DNA of 64,000 bases from NCBI GenBank assembly GCA_964371055.1, contig CAYJLF010000027.1:1-64000 (forward strand), read 5' to 3'. The notes beneath the pieces are model-generated. The model had not been told where the DNA came from. It ran no database searches and worked only from the letters and a program-made list of their open reading frames with translations. Origin of the DNA: CAYJLF01 sp964371055. GTDB lineage: Bacteria > Eisenbacteria > RBG-16-71-46 > CAIMUX01. Positions within the stretch are counted from its first letter, which is position 1, and the number at the start of each line of letters is the position of its first letter. A program made the position numbers and the translations under genes. Positions 8,903-17,707 of the stretch are shown one piece after another.

Positions 8903-9398
8903 GCGGCCGCACAATTCCGCAACAAACCTCCGGAACGCGATTCAGCGAACCCAACAAGCCGCGGCGAACGTCCCGTGCACTCTGCTGCCGCCGCTCGGTG
9001 CTGCGGCGAAGGTTCGGAACGCCTTTGAGCGGCCGCTCGGTCCGGCGCCGAAGCTTCGGCGCGGGATGTTGCGGGGTCACAATCCCGCGCTGAGCGATGA
9101 GCGCGCCATGTTGCGAGCGCTCAAAGGTGCGCCGATCGTTCCCCGGACGATGTTGCGGCCGCTTCCTGCCGCGCTGAATGTCCGGCGCGGGGTTTTGCAG
9201 CCGCTTCCTGCCGCGCCGAACGTCGGGCGCGGGATGTTGCGTCCGCTCCTTTCTCCGCCGAACCTTCTGCGCGGCATAATGCGGGCCGTAAAGACCGCGG
9301 CGAACGATCGGGACCGCGGGTTGGACGCGCAACATGCGCTCCCGAACATCCGGGGAACCTTTGTGACGCCGCAACCTGCGCCGCTCAGGGAAAAGCGC
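8898..9398 (+). repeat. imperfect tandem array, about 12 units of 42 bp
   Basis: Twelve head-to-tail diverged units, beginning at 8898, 8940, 8982, 9024, 9066, 9108, 9150, 9192, 9234, 9276, 9321 and 9360. The first nine are exactly 42 bp, the tenth 45 bp and the last two 39 bp. The best-conserved units start ATGTTGCGGCCGCT and end with a GTCCGGCGCGGG-like tail. Each unit is a multiple of three and one plus frame stays open through the array, reading a 14-residue motif like MLRPLPAALNVRRG; the minus strand is also open. I do not call a gene: there is no ribosome site and no clear start before 9066. It occupies most of the gap between the glycosyltransferase and the sugar dehydrogenase. Confidence 0.8.
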
Positions 9399-9512
9399 GC
9401 TTCTGCCGCCGTACCCCCCGTTCCCCCGACTTTCCACAGGAAGCCCGGGGAACGGCCGAAAAGGGGGAGGACCGCTCCCGCCGCCCCGGCTGGGGGGGGC
9501 GGCGAGGCCGGG

Positions 9513-9542
9513 TTGACGCCGCGGCGGTCGGTGCCGTAGCGT
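9513..9542 (+). promoter_or_regulatory. candidate promoter of the sugar dehydrogenase/epimerase pair
   Basis: TTGACG (9513-9518) and TAGCGT (9537-9542) lie 18 nt apart, about 77 nt before the ATG at 9619. The -35 is good, the -10 weak. Confidence 0.4.
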
Positions 9543-9618
9543 TCCCTGGCTTCGTGAGAAGAACGCCGGGGAGACCGGCCGCCGAAGGCCGGAGCGCGCC
9601 GACAAGGGGGGATGGTCG

Positions 9619-10914
9619 ATGAAACTCGTCGAGAAGATCGAGAACCGTCAAGCGCATCTGGGAGTGATCGGGCTGGGGTACGTCGGACTGCCGCTGGCGG
9701 TGGAGTTCGGCAAGGCCGGGTTCGAGGTGACCGGCGTCGACATCGATGAGCGGAAGGTGGAGGAACTCCGCCAGGGGCGCTCCTACATCATCGATGTGCC
9801 GTCCGAGGAGGTGGCCGAGCTGGTCAAGGCCGGGCGCTTCCACCCGACGACCGACTTCTCCCGCCTCGCCGGGACCGACACCGTCAACATCTGCGTCCCG
9901 ACGCCGCTGCGGAAGACCAAGGACCCCGACGTCTCCTTCATCGTGGCGGCGGTGGAGAAGATCCAGGAGACCCTCCACCCGGGCCAGCTCATCATCCTCG
10001 AGAGCACCACCTATCCGGGGACGACCGACGAGCTGATCCTCCCCATGCTGGAAGAGAGCGGGCTCAAGGTCGGGACCGACTTCTACCTCGCCTTCTCGCC
10101 CGAGCGGGTCGACCCGGGCAACCCCCGCTTCACCACCCGCAACATTCCCAAGGTCGTGGGCGGGGTCACGCCCGACTGCACGCGGGCGGCGGCGACCCTC
10201 TACCGGCAGACCCTGGAGACGGTGGTGGAGGTGCGCTCCACGCGCGTGGCCGAGATGGTCAAGCTCCTCGAGAACACCTTCCGCAGCGTCAACATCGGCC
10301 TGGTCAACGAACTGGCCCTGATGTGCCGCAAGATGGAGATCGACGTCTGGGAGGTGATCCGGGGGGCGGCGACCAAGCCGTTCGGCTTCATGCCCTTCTA
10401 CCCGGGCCCGGGGCTGGGCGGTCACTGCATTCCGATCGACCCGATCTACCTCTCCTGGAAGGCGCGCGCGGCCGGTTTCGAGGCGCGCTTCATCGACCTG
10501 GCGTCCGCCATCAACGCCTCGATGCCCGAACACGTGGTCGACCTGGTGGGCGAGGCGCTCAACGCGAACGCGCGGGCGTTCCGGGGGAGCCGGGTCCTCG
10601 TCGTGGGGGTCGCCTACAAGGAGAACATCGACGACGTGCGCGAGTCGCCCGCGCTCGACATCATCGAGGGGCTGCGGCGCAAGGGGGCGATCGTCTCCTA
10701 TCACGATCCCTTCGTGACGAAGATCGCCTTCGACGACGGGGACTTGAAGTCCATCCCGCTGGACGCCGCGGCGCTGGCCGCGACCGACTGCGCCGTGGTC
10801 GTGACCGCGCACAAGACGATCGACTACCCCGCGCTCCTCGAGGCGGTGCCGCTCTTGGTCGACACCCGAAACGCCCTGGCCGGCGTCCAGAGCCCGAAGC
10901 TCTTCCGTCTCTGA
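9619..10914 (+). CDS. UDP-sugar 6-dehydrogenase (WbpA/UDP-GlcNAc dehydrogenase type)
   Basis: A 431-residue NAD-dependent nucleotide-sugar dehydrogenase that oxidises C6 of a UDP-hexose to a uronic acid in two steps. It has the N-terminal Rossmann motif GVIGLGYVGLPLAVEF, the middle-domain ESTTYPGTT and FSPERVDPGN motifs, KLLENTFRSVNIGLVNELAL, the catalytic cysteine in PGLGGHCIPIDP (Cys270), and the C-terminal VGVAYKENIDDVRESPALDI. The sequence type is closest to UDP-N-acetylglucosamine 6-dehydrogenases (WbpA/WbpO) rather than short UDP-glucose dehydrogenases. A GGGGGA ribosome site precedes the ATG. The epimerase gene follows after 12 nt, a pairing seen in O-antigen and capsule loci. Confidence 0.88.
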   Translation: MKLVEKIENRQAHLGVIGLGYVGLPLAVEFGKAGFEVTGVDIDERKVEELRQGRSYIIDVPSEEVAELVKAGRFHPTTDFSRLAGTDTVNICVPTPLRKTKDPDVSFIVAAVEKIQETLHPGQLIILESTTYPGTTDELILPMLEESGLKVGTDFYLAFSPERVDPGNPRFTTRNIPKVVGGVTPDCTRAAATLYRQTLETVVEVRSTRVAEMVKLLENTFRSVNIGLVNELALMCRKMEIDVWEVIRGAATKPFGFMPFYPGPGLGGHCIPIDPIYLSWKARAAGFEARFIDLASAINASMPEHVVDLVGEALNANARAFRGSRVLVVGVAYKENIDDVRESPALDIIEGLRRKGAIVSYHDPFVTKIAFDDGDLKSIPLDAAALAATDCAVVVTAHKTIDYPALLEAVPLLVDTRNALAGVQSPKLFRL

Positions 10915-10926
10915 AAGGGAGGATCC

Positions 10927-11898
10927 ATGCTCGATCGAGATGCCCGCGTCCTCGTCACGGGAGGGGCCGGTTTCATCGGCTCGCACATCGCCGAGCGGCT
11001 GGCCCGCGACGGATCCGGGGTGCGGGTGCTGGACGATTTCTCGACCGGCCAGCGCGAGTGGGCCGCCGAGATCACCGCGGCCGGGCAGGGTCGCCTCGAG
11101 GTCCTGGAGGGGGACATCCGTGATCGCGACACCGTCCGCCGGGCGCTTCAGGGGGTCACGCACGTCGTCCACCTGGCGGCGATCCCCAGCGTGCCGCGCT
11201 CGGTCGAAGACCCGTTCCGGTGCAACGAGGTCGGGGTGACGGGAACCTTGATCCTCCTGGAGGAAGCGCGGGACGCCGGCGTCCGCCGCTTCGTCTATGC
11301 CGGTTCCTCCAGCGTCTACGGCGACCAGCCCGAGCTGCCGAAGCGCGAATCGATGGCGCCCAAGCCGAAATCTCCCTACGCGCTGAGCAAGCTGGCCGGG
11401 GAGACCTACTGCACCCTCTTCCACGAGCTCTACGGCTTCTCCGCCGTGACCCTGCGCTACTTCAACGTCTTCGGCCCGCGCCAGAACCCCGATTCGCACT
11501 ACGCAGCCGTGATCCCTCGCTTCGTCCGCGCCGCCCTGACCGGCGAGTCGCCCCACATCTACGGGGACGGCGGGCAGACGCGGGACTTCACCTACATCGA
11601 GAACGTGGTCGAGGCGAACCTCCTGGCGCTGAACGCGCCGCCCGAGCGGGTGGGCGGCCGGGTCCTCAACGTCGCCTGCGGCGACCGGATCTCCCTGCTC
11701 GATCTCTTGTGCATCCTCTCGGGTCTGGTGGAACGGAAGCTCCAGCCGGTGTTCGAGCCGCCACGCGCCGGCGATGTGCGCGACTCGCAGGCCGCGGTCG
11801 AGGAGGCGGTCGCCGCGCTCGGCTTCCGTCCCGGAATCGATGTGAAGGAGGGGCTGCGCCTCACGACCGACTGGTTCCGCGCCCGGCTCGGGCGCTGA
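10927..11898 (+). CDS. NAD-dependent UDP-sugar 4-epimerase (WbpP/GalE-like)
   Basis: A 323-residue extended short-chain dehydrogenase. Signs are the N-terminal VLVTGGAGFIGSHIAERL NAD-binding motif, the VVHLAAIPSVPRSVEDP segment, the VYAGSSSVYGD strand, the catalytic YxxxK in SPYALSKLAGE, and the TLRYFNVFGPRQNPDSHYAA substrate loop typical of UDP-GlcNAc(A) 4-epimerases such as WbpP and TviC. It probably interconverts the C4 epimers of the UDP-sugar or UDP-uronic acid made by the gene just upstream, forming a precursor for the surface polymer. It is co-oriented with that gene, with AGGGAGG before the ATG. Confidence 0.85.
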   Translation: MLDRDARVLVTGGAGFIGSHIAERLARDGSGVRVLDDFSTGQREWAAEITAAGQGRLEVLEGDIRDRDTVRRALQGVTHVVHLAAIPSVPRSVEDPFRCNEVGVTGTLILLEEARDAGVRRFVYAGSSSVYGDQPELPKRESMAPKPKSPYALSKLAGETYCTLFHELYGFSAVTLRYFNVFGPRQNPDSHYAAVIPRFVRAALTGESPHIYGDGGQTRDFTYIENVVEANLLALNAPPERVGGRVLNVACGDRISLLDLLCILSGLVERKLQPVFEPPRAGDVRDSQAAVEEAVAALGFRPGIDVKEGLRLTTDWFRARLGR

Positions 11899-11919
11899 AG
11901 GGGCCGCTCGAAGCGGCGT

Positions 11920-11992
11920 GAGCCGACGGTCGGCTCCTCGGGCTGCACGATCCGCATTGCGAAGTGCACCCTCCATGGGGCGGATGCCCCAT
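11920..11992 (+). terminator. two GC-rich hairpins after the epimerase gene
   Basis: GAGCCGA (11920-11926) pairs with TCGGCTC (11930-11936) around a CGG loop, and ATGGGGC (11975-11981) pairs with GCCCCAT (11986-11992) around GGAT. Neither is followed by a T run, so they could be factor-dependent ends or simple structure. They lie in the 229-base gap before the next gene. Confidence 0.35.
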
Positions 11993-12127
11993 CGCGACCG
12001 CTCCACGCCCCGCGCGATTCCGTCGCCTCGCGCGCGCAACTTCCTCTTTCCCATGCGATTTGAGGGTTGCCGGAAGGGATGAGAGGCCCGGGCCGCCCCC
12101 GGCACGAGAGTCGATGGTGGGGGCTTC

Positions 12128-13054
12128 ATGGCCCCCATCTCTCTTAACAAACCGCTGCGCTCTCTTTCGCTCGCGGTCCTGCTGCTGGCCGCCTCCTCGC
12201 CGGCCCGGGGGGAGGAGATCTTCTCCGCCCGTCTCCTTGCCCCCGAGCCGACCTGGCAAGCCACCCGTGGAGCGTTCGCGGCGGTCGGGATCGGCCTCGC
12301 GCCATCGCTCGGCAACCCGGCGGCCTTCGGCCTGTCGGGGGAGGGGCTGGTCCACGTGGCTGTCTCGCACCTGGCCTGGTCCAGCGGCGTCAGTCGCGAG
12401 TGGGGCATGCTGGGCTGGCGGGCCGGACGCTGGAGCGGCGGACTCGACGCGGCGATGCTCCGCTCGCCTGAGCTGCCCGGTTACACCGCCGAGGGTCTCG
12501 AGACGGAGTCGTTCCGCCCGTCGGAGTGGGACGGCGGCGGCAGCGTCGGGTTCCGGGCCTTGGGTGCGCTCAGTGTCGGTTTGGGGGGCCGGGTCCTGCG
12601 TCTCGAGGACCCGGACGAGCCGGTCACGGCTTGGACGGGGTCGCTGGGGATGCTCTGGCAGGGGGAGAGCCGCTCGGTCGGCCTCAGCGTCGTCGACCTC
12701 GGGCCGGCGGTCGAGACCTCCCACGGGAGTTGGGACCCGCCCGCGCGGTGGAGAGCCGGCTTCGCGCAATCGGTCTTCGCCCATGCGGCGACCTTCGGTC
12801 TCTCCTTCGCCGGTGATGCCGCGGAAGGCTCGGGCGATGCGACGGTCGGCATGATCGTCCGGCCGGCGGGGCGGCTGGAACTGCTCGGCGGCTTCAGCCT
12901 GGTGCGACCGGAGGAGCTCGAGGGCCCGGGGTGGTCGGCCGGCGCCGCCTGGGGCCAGGGGGCTCTTAAGGTCTCCTACGGAGTCGCCGACGATGGCGCG
13001 CTCGGCCTGACGCATCAGTTCGGGCTCGGCCTGGCCCTCGCGACGCGTCGATGA
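12128..13054 (+). CDS. predicted outer-membrane beta-barrel protein (PorV/PorQ-like)
   Basis: A 308-residue exported protein. Residues 1-28 form a signal peptide (SLSLAVLLLAASSPARGEE), followed by GAFAAVGIGLAPSLGNPAAFGLS, a phrase very like the start of PorV/PorQ and UPF0164-type barrels. The rest alternates short glycine/aromatic-rich strands (WGMLGWRAGRWSGGLDAAML, SVGFRALGALSVGLGGR, LGMLWQGESRSVGLSVVDLG) and ends in LTHQFGLGLAL, a barrel-like last strand. In FCB bacteria PorV-type barrels attach secreted cargo with C-terminal sorting domains, and such cargo is encoded immediately downstream; the link is inference. It may instead be an unrelated structural barrel. Confidence 0.6.
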   Translation: MAPISLNKPLRSLSLAVLLLAASSPARGEEIFSARLLAPEPTWQATRGAFAAVGIGLAPSLGNPAAFGLSGEGLVHVAVSHLAWSSGVSREWGMLGWRAGRWSGGLDAAMLRSPELPGYTAEGLETESFRPSEWDGGGSVGFRALGALSVGLGGRVLRLEDPDEPVTAWTGSLGMLWQGESRSVGLSVVDLGPAVETSHGSWDPPARWRAGFAQSVFAHAATFGLSFAGDAAEGSGDATVGMIVRPAGRLELLGGFSLVRPEELEGPGWSAGAAWGQGALKVSYGVADDGALGLTHQFGLGLALATRR

Positions 13055-13067
13055 CCGGCCCCTGACC

Positions 13068-13097
13068 TTGCCGCCTCCGCGCTCCCCGCCGTACAAT
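13068..13097 (+). promoter_or_regulatory. sigma70-like promoter of the Ntn hydrolase gene
   Basis: TTGCCG (13068-13073) and TACAAT (13092-13097) with an 18-nt spacer. The -10 overlaps the ATG at 13096, which argues that translation starts at the later ATG (13147). Confidence 0.5.
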
Positions 13098-13146
13098 GGA
13101 CCTGCGGCGGATCCACCCTCCTTCCCGGATCCGTCCCGGGGTCCTC

Positions 13147-14676
13147 ATGGCTTGCTGCTCACCATACCGGTCCGCGATCGTGGCCGCCTCGATGCTGGCC
13201 CTGACCGGTGCGATCGCCTTCGCGGGCGCCCCCGCCTGGGCCCCCGCCGGTCCCGAGTCGTTCGAGGAGTGCACGATCGCAGTGGTGGGCCCCGGCGCCA
13301 GCGCCGACGGCCGCCCGCTCCTCTTCAAGAACCGCGATTCGGGGTATGTCGACAACGAGGTGGTCTACTTCGAGGATGGCGCCTACCGCTACGTCGCGCT
13401 GGTCAACGCGGGCGATGCCGCCAACGCCTGGATCGGGGTCAACGAAGCGGGCTTCGCGATCCTGAACTCCCTCTCCTACAACATCCCCGACTCGCTCTGG
13501 GGCGGGATCACGAACGGCCAGATGATGAAGCTGGCGCTGCAGAGCTGCGCCACGGTGTCGGATTTCGAGGACCTCCTGCTCCAGACCGCCCAGGGGAGCG
13601 GCCGGGAGAACCCGGCCAACCTCGGCGTCATCGATGCGCAGGGGGGGGCGGCGATGTTCGAAGTGGGGAGCCGCCACCATCGCCGTTTCGATGCGGGCAA
13701 TCCCCAGCATGCGCCGAAGGGGTTCCTCGCCCGCGCGAACTTCTCTTTGGCCTACGACACGACCGCGGTCGAAACGTGGCGCTTCCGTCGCGCCACCGTG
13801 CTTCTGGGGCAGGCCGTCGAGCGAGGCGGCGTGCGGCGGGTCGATGCGCTGGAGATGCTGCGCGATCTGCACTCCAGGTACGTCGATCCCTATCCGCTTC
13901 CCTGTGACGTCGGGCCCCCCGGCTGGCCGGGGGCGATCGGCTACGTCGATACCTACGAGACGATCAACCGGGTCTCCACCGTGGCGTCGGGTCTGATCGT
14001 CGGGGTCACGCCCCAGGAGCCGGCCGGGTTGTCGGCCTTCTACGCCGCCCTGGGGCAGCCGGTCGTCACTCCGTTCGTCCCGGTGTGGGTGGCCGGAGGG
14101 GCGACTCCGTCGCAACTCGACGGGGCGCAGACGGCGCCGTTCTGCGACCTGGCCCGCGTCCGGGCCGATCTGGTCTACGACCATCCCGGGAGCTGGAGCC
14201 TCCTCGACACGCGGAAGCTCGTCCAGGCCGCCGGGGCGCGCGCGGTCAACCTGGTGCTGGTCCGCACGATCGAGCGACGGGCCCACGCGCGCGTCGACTC
14301 TTTGCTCGCGATCTGGCGGACGACCGGGATCTCGCCCGAGGACGCGGCCGCGGCGCAGCAGAAGATCTGCGCGGGGATGTTCCGGGAGTACAAGGGCGCG
14401 AGCGGCGCCGAGGTGCGGCCCCAGCTCGTGCGGGTCGAGGTCGCGCCCAACCCGGCGCGCGGGGAGGTCCGGATCTCGGCCGAGTCGCGGGGGCCGATGG
14501 AGATCTTCGACCTCACCGGACGGCGCGTGGCGTCTTTGAGTCCGAACGCCGCTCGCGGATCGCTCTTCCGCTGGGATCGCCGCGAGGAAGGCGGCGCTCT
14601 CGTCCCGGCCGGGATCTACTTCTGCCGCCCGCGCGGCGAAAGCGGCCCGGCGGCACGCCTGGTGATCCTGCCGTAG
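13147..14676 (+). CDS. secreted C45-like Ntn hydrolase with C-terminal sorting domain
   Basis: A 509-residue exported protein. After a signal peptide (about residues 1-32, IVAASMLALTGAIAFAGAPA) comes a domain resembling the acyl-CoA:6-aminopenicillanate acyltransferase/choloylglycine-type Ntn hydrolases. The likely nucleophile is Cys42 in EECTIAVVGPGASADGRPLL, followed by LFKNRDSGY (the conserved N-R-D) and GVNEAGFAILNSL. These enzymes self-cleave before the cysteine and hydrolyse amide bonds. The last 80 residues form a FlgD-like module (VEVAPNPARGEVRI, FDLTGRRVASL, GIYFCRP, ARLVILP). The start at 13147 is preferred because the promoter -10 overlaps the earlier ATG. The substrate is unknown. 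A T7 run follows at 14689-14695. Confidence 0.68.
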   Translation: MACCSPYRSAIVAASMLALTGAIAFAGAPAWAPAGPESFEECTIAVVGPGASADGRPLLFKNRDSGYVDNEVVYFEDGAYRYVALVNAGDAANAWIGVNEAGFAILNSLSYNIPDSLWGGITNGQMMKLALQSCATVSDFEDLLLQTAQGSGRENPANLGVIDAQGGAAMFEVGSRHHRRFDAGNPQHAPKGFLARANFSLAYDTTAVETWRFRRATVLLGQAVERGGVRRVDALEMLRDLHSRYVDPYPLPCDVGPPGWPGAIGYVDTYETINRVSTVASGLIVGVTPQEPAGLSAFYAALGQPVVTPFVPVWVAGGATPSQLDGAQTAPFCDLARVRADLVYDHPGSWSLLDTRKLVQAAGARAVNLVLVRTIERRAHARVDSLLAIWRTTGISPEDAAAAQQKICAGMFREYKGASGAEVRPQLVRVEVAPNPARGEVRISAESRGPMEIFDLTGRRVASLSPNAARGSLFRWDRREEGGALVPAGIYFCRPRGESGPAARLVILP

Positions 14677-14703
14677 CGCCATCCCTGCTTTTTTTCACTC
14701 TAC

Positions 14704-14733
14704 TTGGCGCGCCGGACGCCCCGGAGTTATGCT
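14704..14733 (+). promoter_or_regulatory. sigma70-like promoter of the pgs operon
   Basis: TTGGCG (14704-14709) and TATGCT (14728-14733) with an 18-nt spacer, about 70 nt before the GTG start of pgsB. It makes an earlier start at 14704 impossible. Confidence 0.5.
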
Positions 14734-14805
14734 AGATTCTGTCGGGTTCTGCTGGGGAACGGAGCCGGTCCGCTCCGCGCACCCCGCTGCCCCGCCGGAG
14801 GTCGT

Positions 14806-15981
14806 GTGTTCGTCCTCTTGATTCTCCTCGCAGTTGTCCTGGGATATTGGACGCTCGAGACTCGGCGGCATCGCCGGGCCCTGCAGGCGATTCCGATCCG
14901 CGTCCATGTCAACGGCAGCCGGGGCAAGTCCTCGGTCACCCGCCTGATCGCGGCCGCGCTCCGCGAGGGGGGGATCCGCACCGTCGCCAAGGTGACCGGC
15001 TCGAAGGCCCGCCTGATTCTCCCCGACGGCAGCGAGGAGCCGGTCGTCCGCCTCTCGACGCCGAACATCTGCGAGCAGATCACGATCTTGGATCGCGCGC
15101 GCCGCGAGAAGGCCCAAGCGATGATCATGGAGTGCATGGCCGTGCGCCCCGACCTGCAGAAGACGGCCGAGCACCAGATCATGCACTCGACGATCGGCGT
15201 GATCACCAACGTCCGGCCCGACCATCTCGATGTGATGGGGCCGACGGTGGACGACGTCGCCCTCAATCTCTCCTCCACCGTCCCGAAGGGGGGCGTGACC
15301 ATCCTGGGGGACTCGCGCTACGCAGGAGTCGTCGGCCGGGTCGCCCGCGACCGCGGCTCGTCGCTCAAGGTCAGCCGGGGAGAGGAGATCCCGGCCGCGT
15401 GGATGCGGGGCTTCAGCTATCTCGAGCACGAGGAGAATGTCGCCACGGTCCTCGAGGTCACGCGTCTGCTCAAGATCCCGGACGAGGTGGCGCTCCGCGG
15501 CATGTACAAGGCGCGGCCCGACGTCGGCGTCTGCGCCCGGTGGGAGATCGATCACGCCGGGGTCGCGATGGAGTTCAACAACATCTTCGCCGCGAACGAC
15601 CTCGAGTCGACGATCACCGTCTGGCAGAAGCTCGGTCTGCGCGCCACCAATGCCGACGAACCGTGGCTGAGCGTGGCGCTGCTCAACCTGCGGGCCGACC
15701 GCATCGACCGGTCGTTGCAGTTCGCGGAGGCGGTCGAGCGGGGTCTGATCGCGGATCACTATGTGCTGATCGGTGGCATTCCGACCAGCGTGCAGCGGAA
15801 GTTCGAGCTGGTGGTGCCGAAAGACCGGCTCTGGATCCACGGCAACCGGCCGGTCGGCGAGGTCTTCGATCGGATCGCCGGCCTCGGCAAGGCCCGCGCC
15901 CGGATCGGCGGGGCCGGAAATATCGGCGGGATCGGCCACCAGGTGCTATCGTTCGTCGCGCGGGACCTGGTGGCGTCGTGA
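14806..15981 (+). CDS. pgsB: poly-gamma-glutamate synthase PgsB/CapB
   Basis: A 391-residue homologue of PgsB/CapB, the Mur-ligase-like ATP-dependent amide ligase that polymerises glutamate through gamma linkages. An N-terminal membrane helix (FVLLILLAVVLGYW) is followed by IRVHVNGSRGKSSVTRLIAA, whose P-loop GSRGKSS lies at residues 37-43. Further family segments are TGSKARLILPDGSEE, MECMAVRPDLQ, GVITNVRPDHLDVMGPT and GVAMEFNNIFAANDLEST. Length matches known PgsB (about 390). The GTG at 14806 has GGAGG 4 nt upstream and lies downstream of the promoter. It is the first gene of an operon with pgsC, a pgsW-like gene and a secreted protein. Polymer chemistry cannot be read from sequence. Confidence 0.9.
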   Translation: MFVLLILLAVVLGYWTLETRRHRRALQAIPIRVHVNGSRGKSSVTRLIAAALREGGIRTVAKVTGSKARLILPDGSEEPVVRLSTPNICEQITILDRARREKAQAMIMECMAVRPDLQKTAEHQIMHSTIGVITNVRPDHLDVMGPTVDDVALNLSSTVPKGGVTILGDSRYAGVVGRVARDRGSSLKVSRGEEIPAAWMRGFSYLEHEENVATVLEVTRLLKIPDEVALRGMYKARPDVGVCARWEIDHAGVAMEFNNIFAANDLESTITVWQKLGLRATNADEPWLSVALLNLRADRIDRSLQFAEAVERGLIADHYVLIGGIPTSVQRKFELVVPKDRLWIHGNRPVGEVFDRIAGLGKARARIGGAGNIGGIGHQVLSFVARDLVAS

Positions 15982-16053
15982 TGCGCCGGGTCGGCGGATG
16001 AGCGGCATCGCCCGGCATCTTCCGGGTGGGGGCGGTCGGGGCGGGGAGGGACG

Positions 16054-16518
16054 ATGTTGATTGCCGAGGCGATCGGCCTGGGGCTCGTCATGAGCCTCTT
16101 TTTCACCGAGGCGGTGGGCTTCGCCGCGGGTGGCTTCGTCGTCCCCGGTTACATCGCGCTCCATCTGGATCGGCCGCTGGAGATCTTAGGGACGATCGTG
16201 GCGGCGCTTCTGACCTTCGGATGCCTCAAGCTGGCCGGCCGGCTCTTCCTCCTCTACGGCCGCCGCACCCTGGTCCTCTCGGTCCTTCTGGGATTTCTCT
16301 TCGGCGGGATGCTGGAGCGGATCCCCGAGCTCGGGTCCTCGGCGCTCGGCGGCGGCATCGCGGCCATCGGGTACATCATTCCGGGCCTCCTGGCGTACTG
16401 GATGACGCGCCAGGGAATCATCCAGACCCTTTCCGCGATGGGTGTGGCCGCGGTCCTGGTCCGCCTGACCCTCATCGTGCTCCACGGAGGTGCGCTCCTT
16501 GACGCCGGACTTCTCTAA
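16054..16518 (+). CDS. pgsC: poly-gamma-glutamate synthesis protein PgsC/CapC
   Basis: A 154-residue, almost entirely hydrophobic protein with about five membrane helices, matching PgsC/CapC in length and key segments: TEAVGFAAGGFVVPGYIALH near the N-terminus, LEILGTIVAALLTFG, and the final GLLAYWMTRQGIIQTL. PgsC forms the membrane synthase with PgsB. The gene lies 72 nt after pgsB and its 3' end overlaps the start of the next gene. The ATG is preceded by GGGGAGGG. Confidence 0.9.
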   Translation: MLIAEAIGLGLVMSLFFTEAVGFAAGGFVVPGYIALHLDRPLEILGTIVAALLTFGCLKLAGRLFLLYGRRTLVLSVLLGFLFGGMLERIPELGSSALGGGIAAIGYIIPGLLAYWMTRQGIIQTLSAMGVAAVLVRLTLIVLHGGALLDAGLL

Positions 16519-17707
16519 GCCGGGGAACCTGTTCCGTCGCCTGACGGGGCAGAAGTCGTGGGCCCGCCGCGCCGACCTCTTTCTGGTGGCGCTGGCGCTC
16601 TTGGGGGTCGGATTCCACGAACTGGCGGAGCGGACCCGGGAACTGAAGCCGCAGCCGCACCTCAGCCAGAAGATGGCGGCCGCCTCGCGCACGCTCCGCT
16701 GCTTCGACACGATCCGGCAGGAGCGCGTGGGCACGCCGGCCGCCGCCGACCGGGAGAATGACCCGGGCGCCAGCGGGCTGATCGGCCAGGAGCACTCGCT
16801 CACCACGACCGACCGCGGCGTGCTCGAGGCGAAGCTGACCTCCGTGAACCCGAACTTCGCCGCGGTCTTCGTCGAGTACTTCCAGCAGGTCGGCCTAAAG
16901 GCGGGGGATCCGATCGCCGTCTCCCTGACCGGCTCGTTCCCGGCCCTCAACATCGCTCTCCTCTGCGCGGCCGAGGAGCTGAAGCTGCGGCCGATCGTGA
17001 TCACCTCGGTCGGATCCTCGATGTGGGGCGCCAACGACCCGGAGTTCAGCTGGCTCGACATGGAGCGGCTCCTCCTCGAGCGCAAGCTGATCTCGACGGC
17101 GTCGGTCGCCGCCTCGATGGGGGGGAGCAACGACCGCGGGCGCGGTTTGAGTCCCAAGGGACGGGCCCTCCTGCGCGCCGCGCTGGAGCGCAGCGGCACC
17201 GAGATGATCGACGCGCCGACGCTCGAAGAGTCTGTCTCCAAGCGGATGAAGATCTACGAGCAGCAAACCGGCGGGTCGGCCATCAAGGCGTTCGTCAACA
17301 TCGGTGGAGGCGCCGCCGCGATCGGCAACCAGGTCGGGGGGGATCTGCTGCGGCCCGGGGTGAACCGGAAGATCCCGGAGTACAACTGGACCCAGCGCGG
17401 CGTGCTGCACAAGTACGCCGCGAAGGGGGTGCCGATCATCCACGTGCTGAACGTGGAGTCGATCGCCGCCCGGTTTGGCCTGCCGCTGGTGCCGGAGAGC
17501 ATGCCGCCGGTCGGTCACGGCCGGATCTTCTTCCAGGAAGCGTACGACCTGCGCATCGTCGCGCCCGCCCTCTTGACCTACCTGGTGCTCTGCTTCGGCG
17601 TGCTGCGCGCCCGGCAGCGGGCGGTCAAAGCGGCGCGGGAGATCGCCGATCCGCTGATTCCGGGGGTGGCGGCGAACGAGCCGGTGGGTGAAAGGAGCGG
17701 AGGATGA
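16499..17707 (+). CDS. pgsW: poly-gamma-glutamate system protein (PgsW-like)
   Basis: A 402-residue protein matching the 'poly-gamma-glutamate system protein' family found beside pgsBC in Gram-negative bacteria. It has an N-terminal helix (DLFLVALALLGVGFHELA), a soluble middle with GDPIAVSLTGSFPALNIALL, ITSVGSSMWGANDPEFSWLD, ASMGGSNDRGRGLSPKGR and FVNIGGGAAAIGN, and a C-terminal membrane helix (APALLTYLVLCFGVLRA) followed by basic residues. I place the start at TTG 16499, because GGAGG sits 8 nt before it; the GTG at 16490 overlaps that site. The gene overlaps pgsC by 20 nt. Its biochemical role is not established; in some genomes it accompanies pgsBC in place of the usual PgsA. Confidence 0.82.
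   Translation: MTPDFSKPGNLFRRLTGQKSWARRADLFLVALALLGVGFHELAERTRELKPQPHLSQKMAAASRTLRCFDTIRQERVGTPAAADRENDPGASGLIGQEHSLTTTDRGVLEAKLTSVNPNFAAVFVEYFQQVGLKAGDPIAVSLTGSFPALNIALLCAAEELKLRPIVITSVGSSMWGANDPEFSWLDMERLLLERKLISTASVAASMGGSNDRGRGLSPKGRALLRAALERSGTEMIDAPTLEESVSKRMKIYEQQTGGSAIKAFVNIGGGAAAIGNQVGGDLLRPGVNRKIPEYNWTQRGVLHKYAAKGVPIIHVLNVESIAARFGLPLVPESMPPVGHGRIFFQEAYDLRIVAPALLTYLVLCFGVLRARQRAVKAAREIADPLIPGVAANEPVGERSGG

Noticed and set aside
8898..9398. Possible CRISPR array
   Set aside because: Units are contiguous and diverged, with no unique spacers of regular length, and no cas genes are near.
9385..12408. A 1007-codon minus-strand frame across the dehydrogenase and epimerase genes
   Set aside because: Both enzymes have full catalytic motifs on the plus strand; the antisense frame has none.
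13096..13146. Upstream ATG of the Ntn hydrolase gene
   Set aside because: It overlaps a TACAAT -10 element and would put a basic, non-signal segment before the signal peptide.
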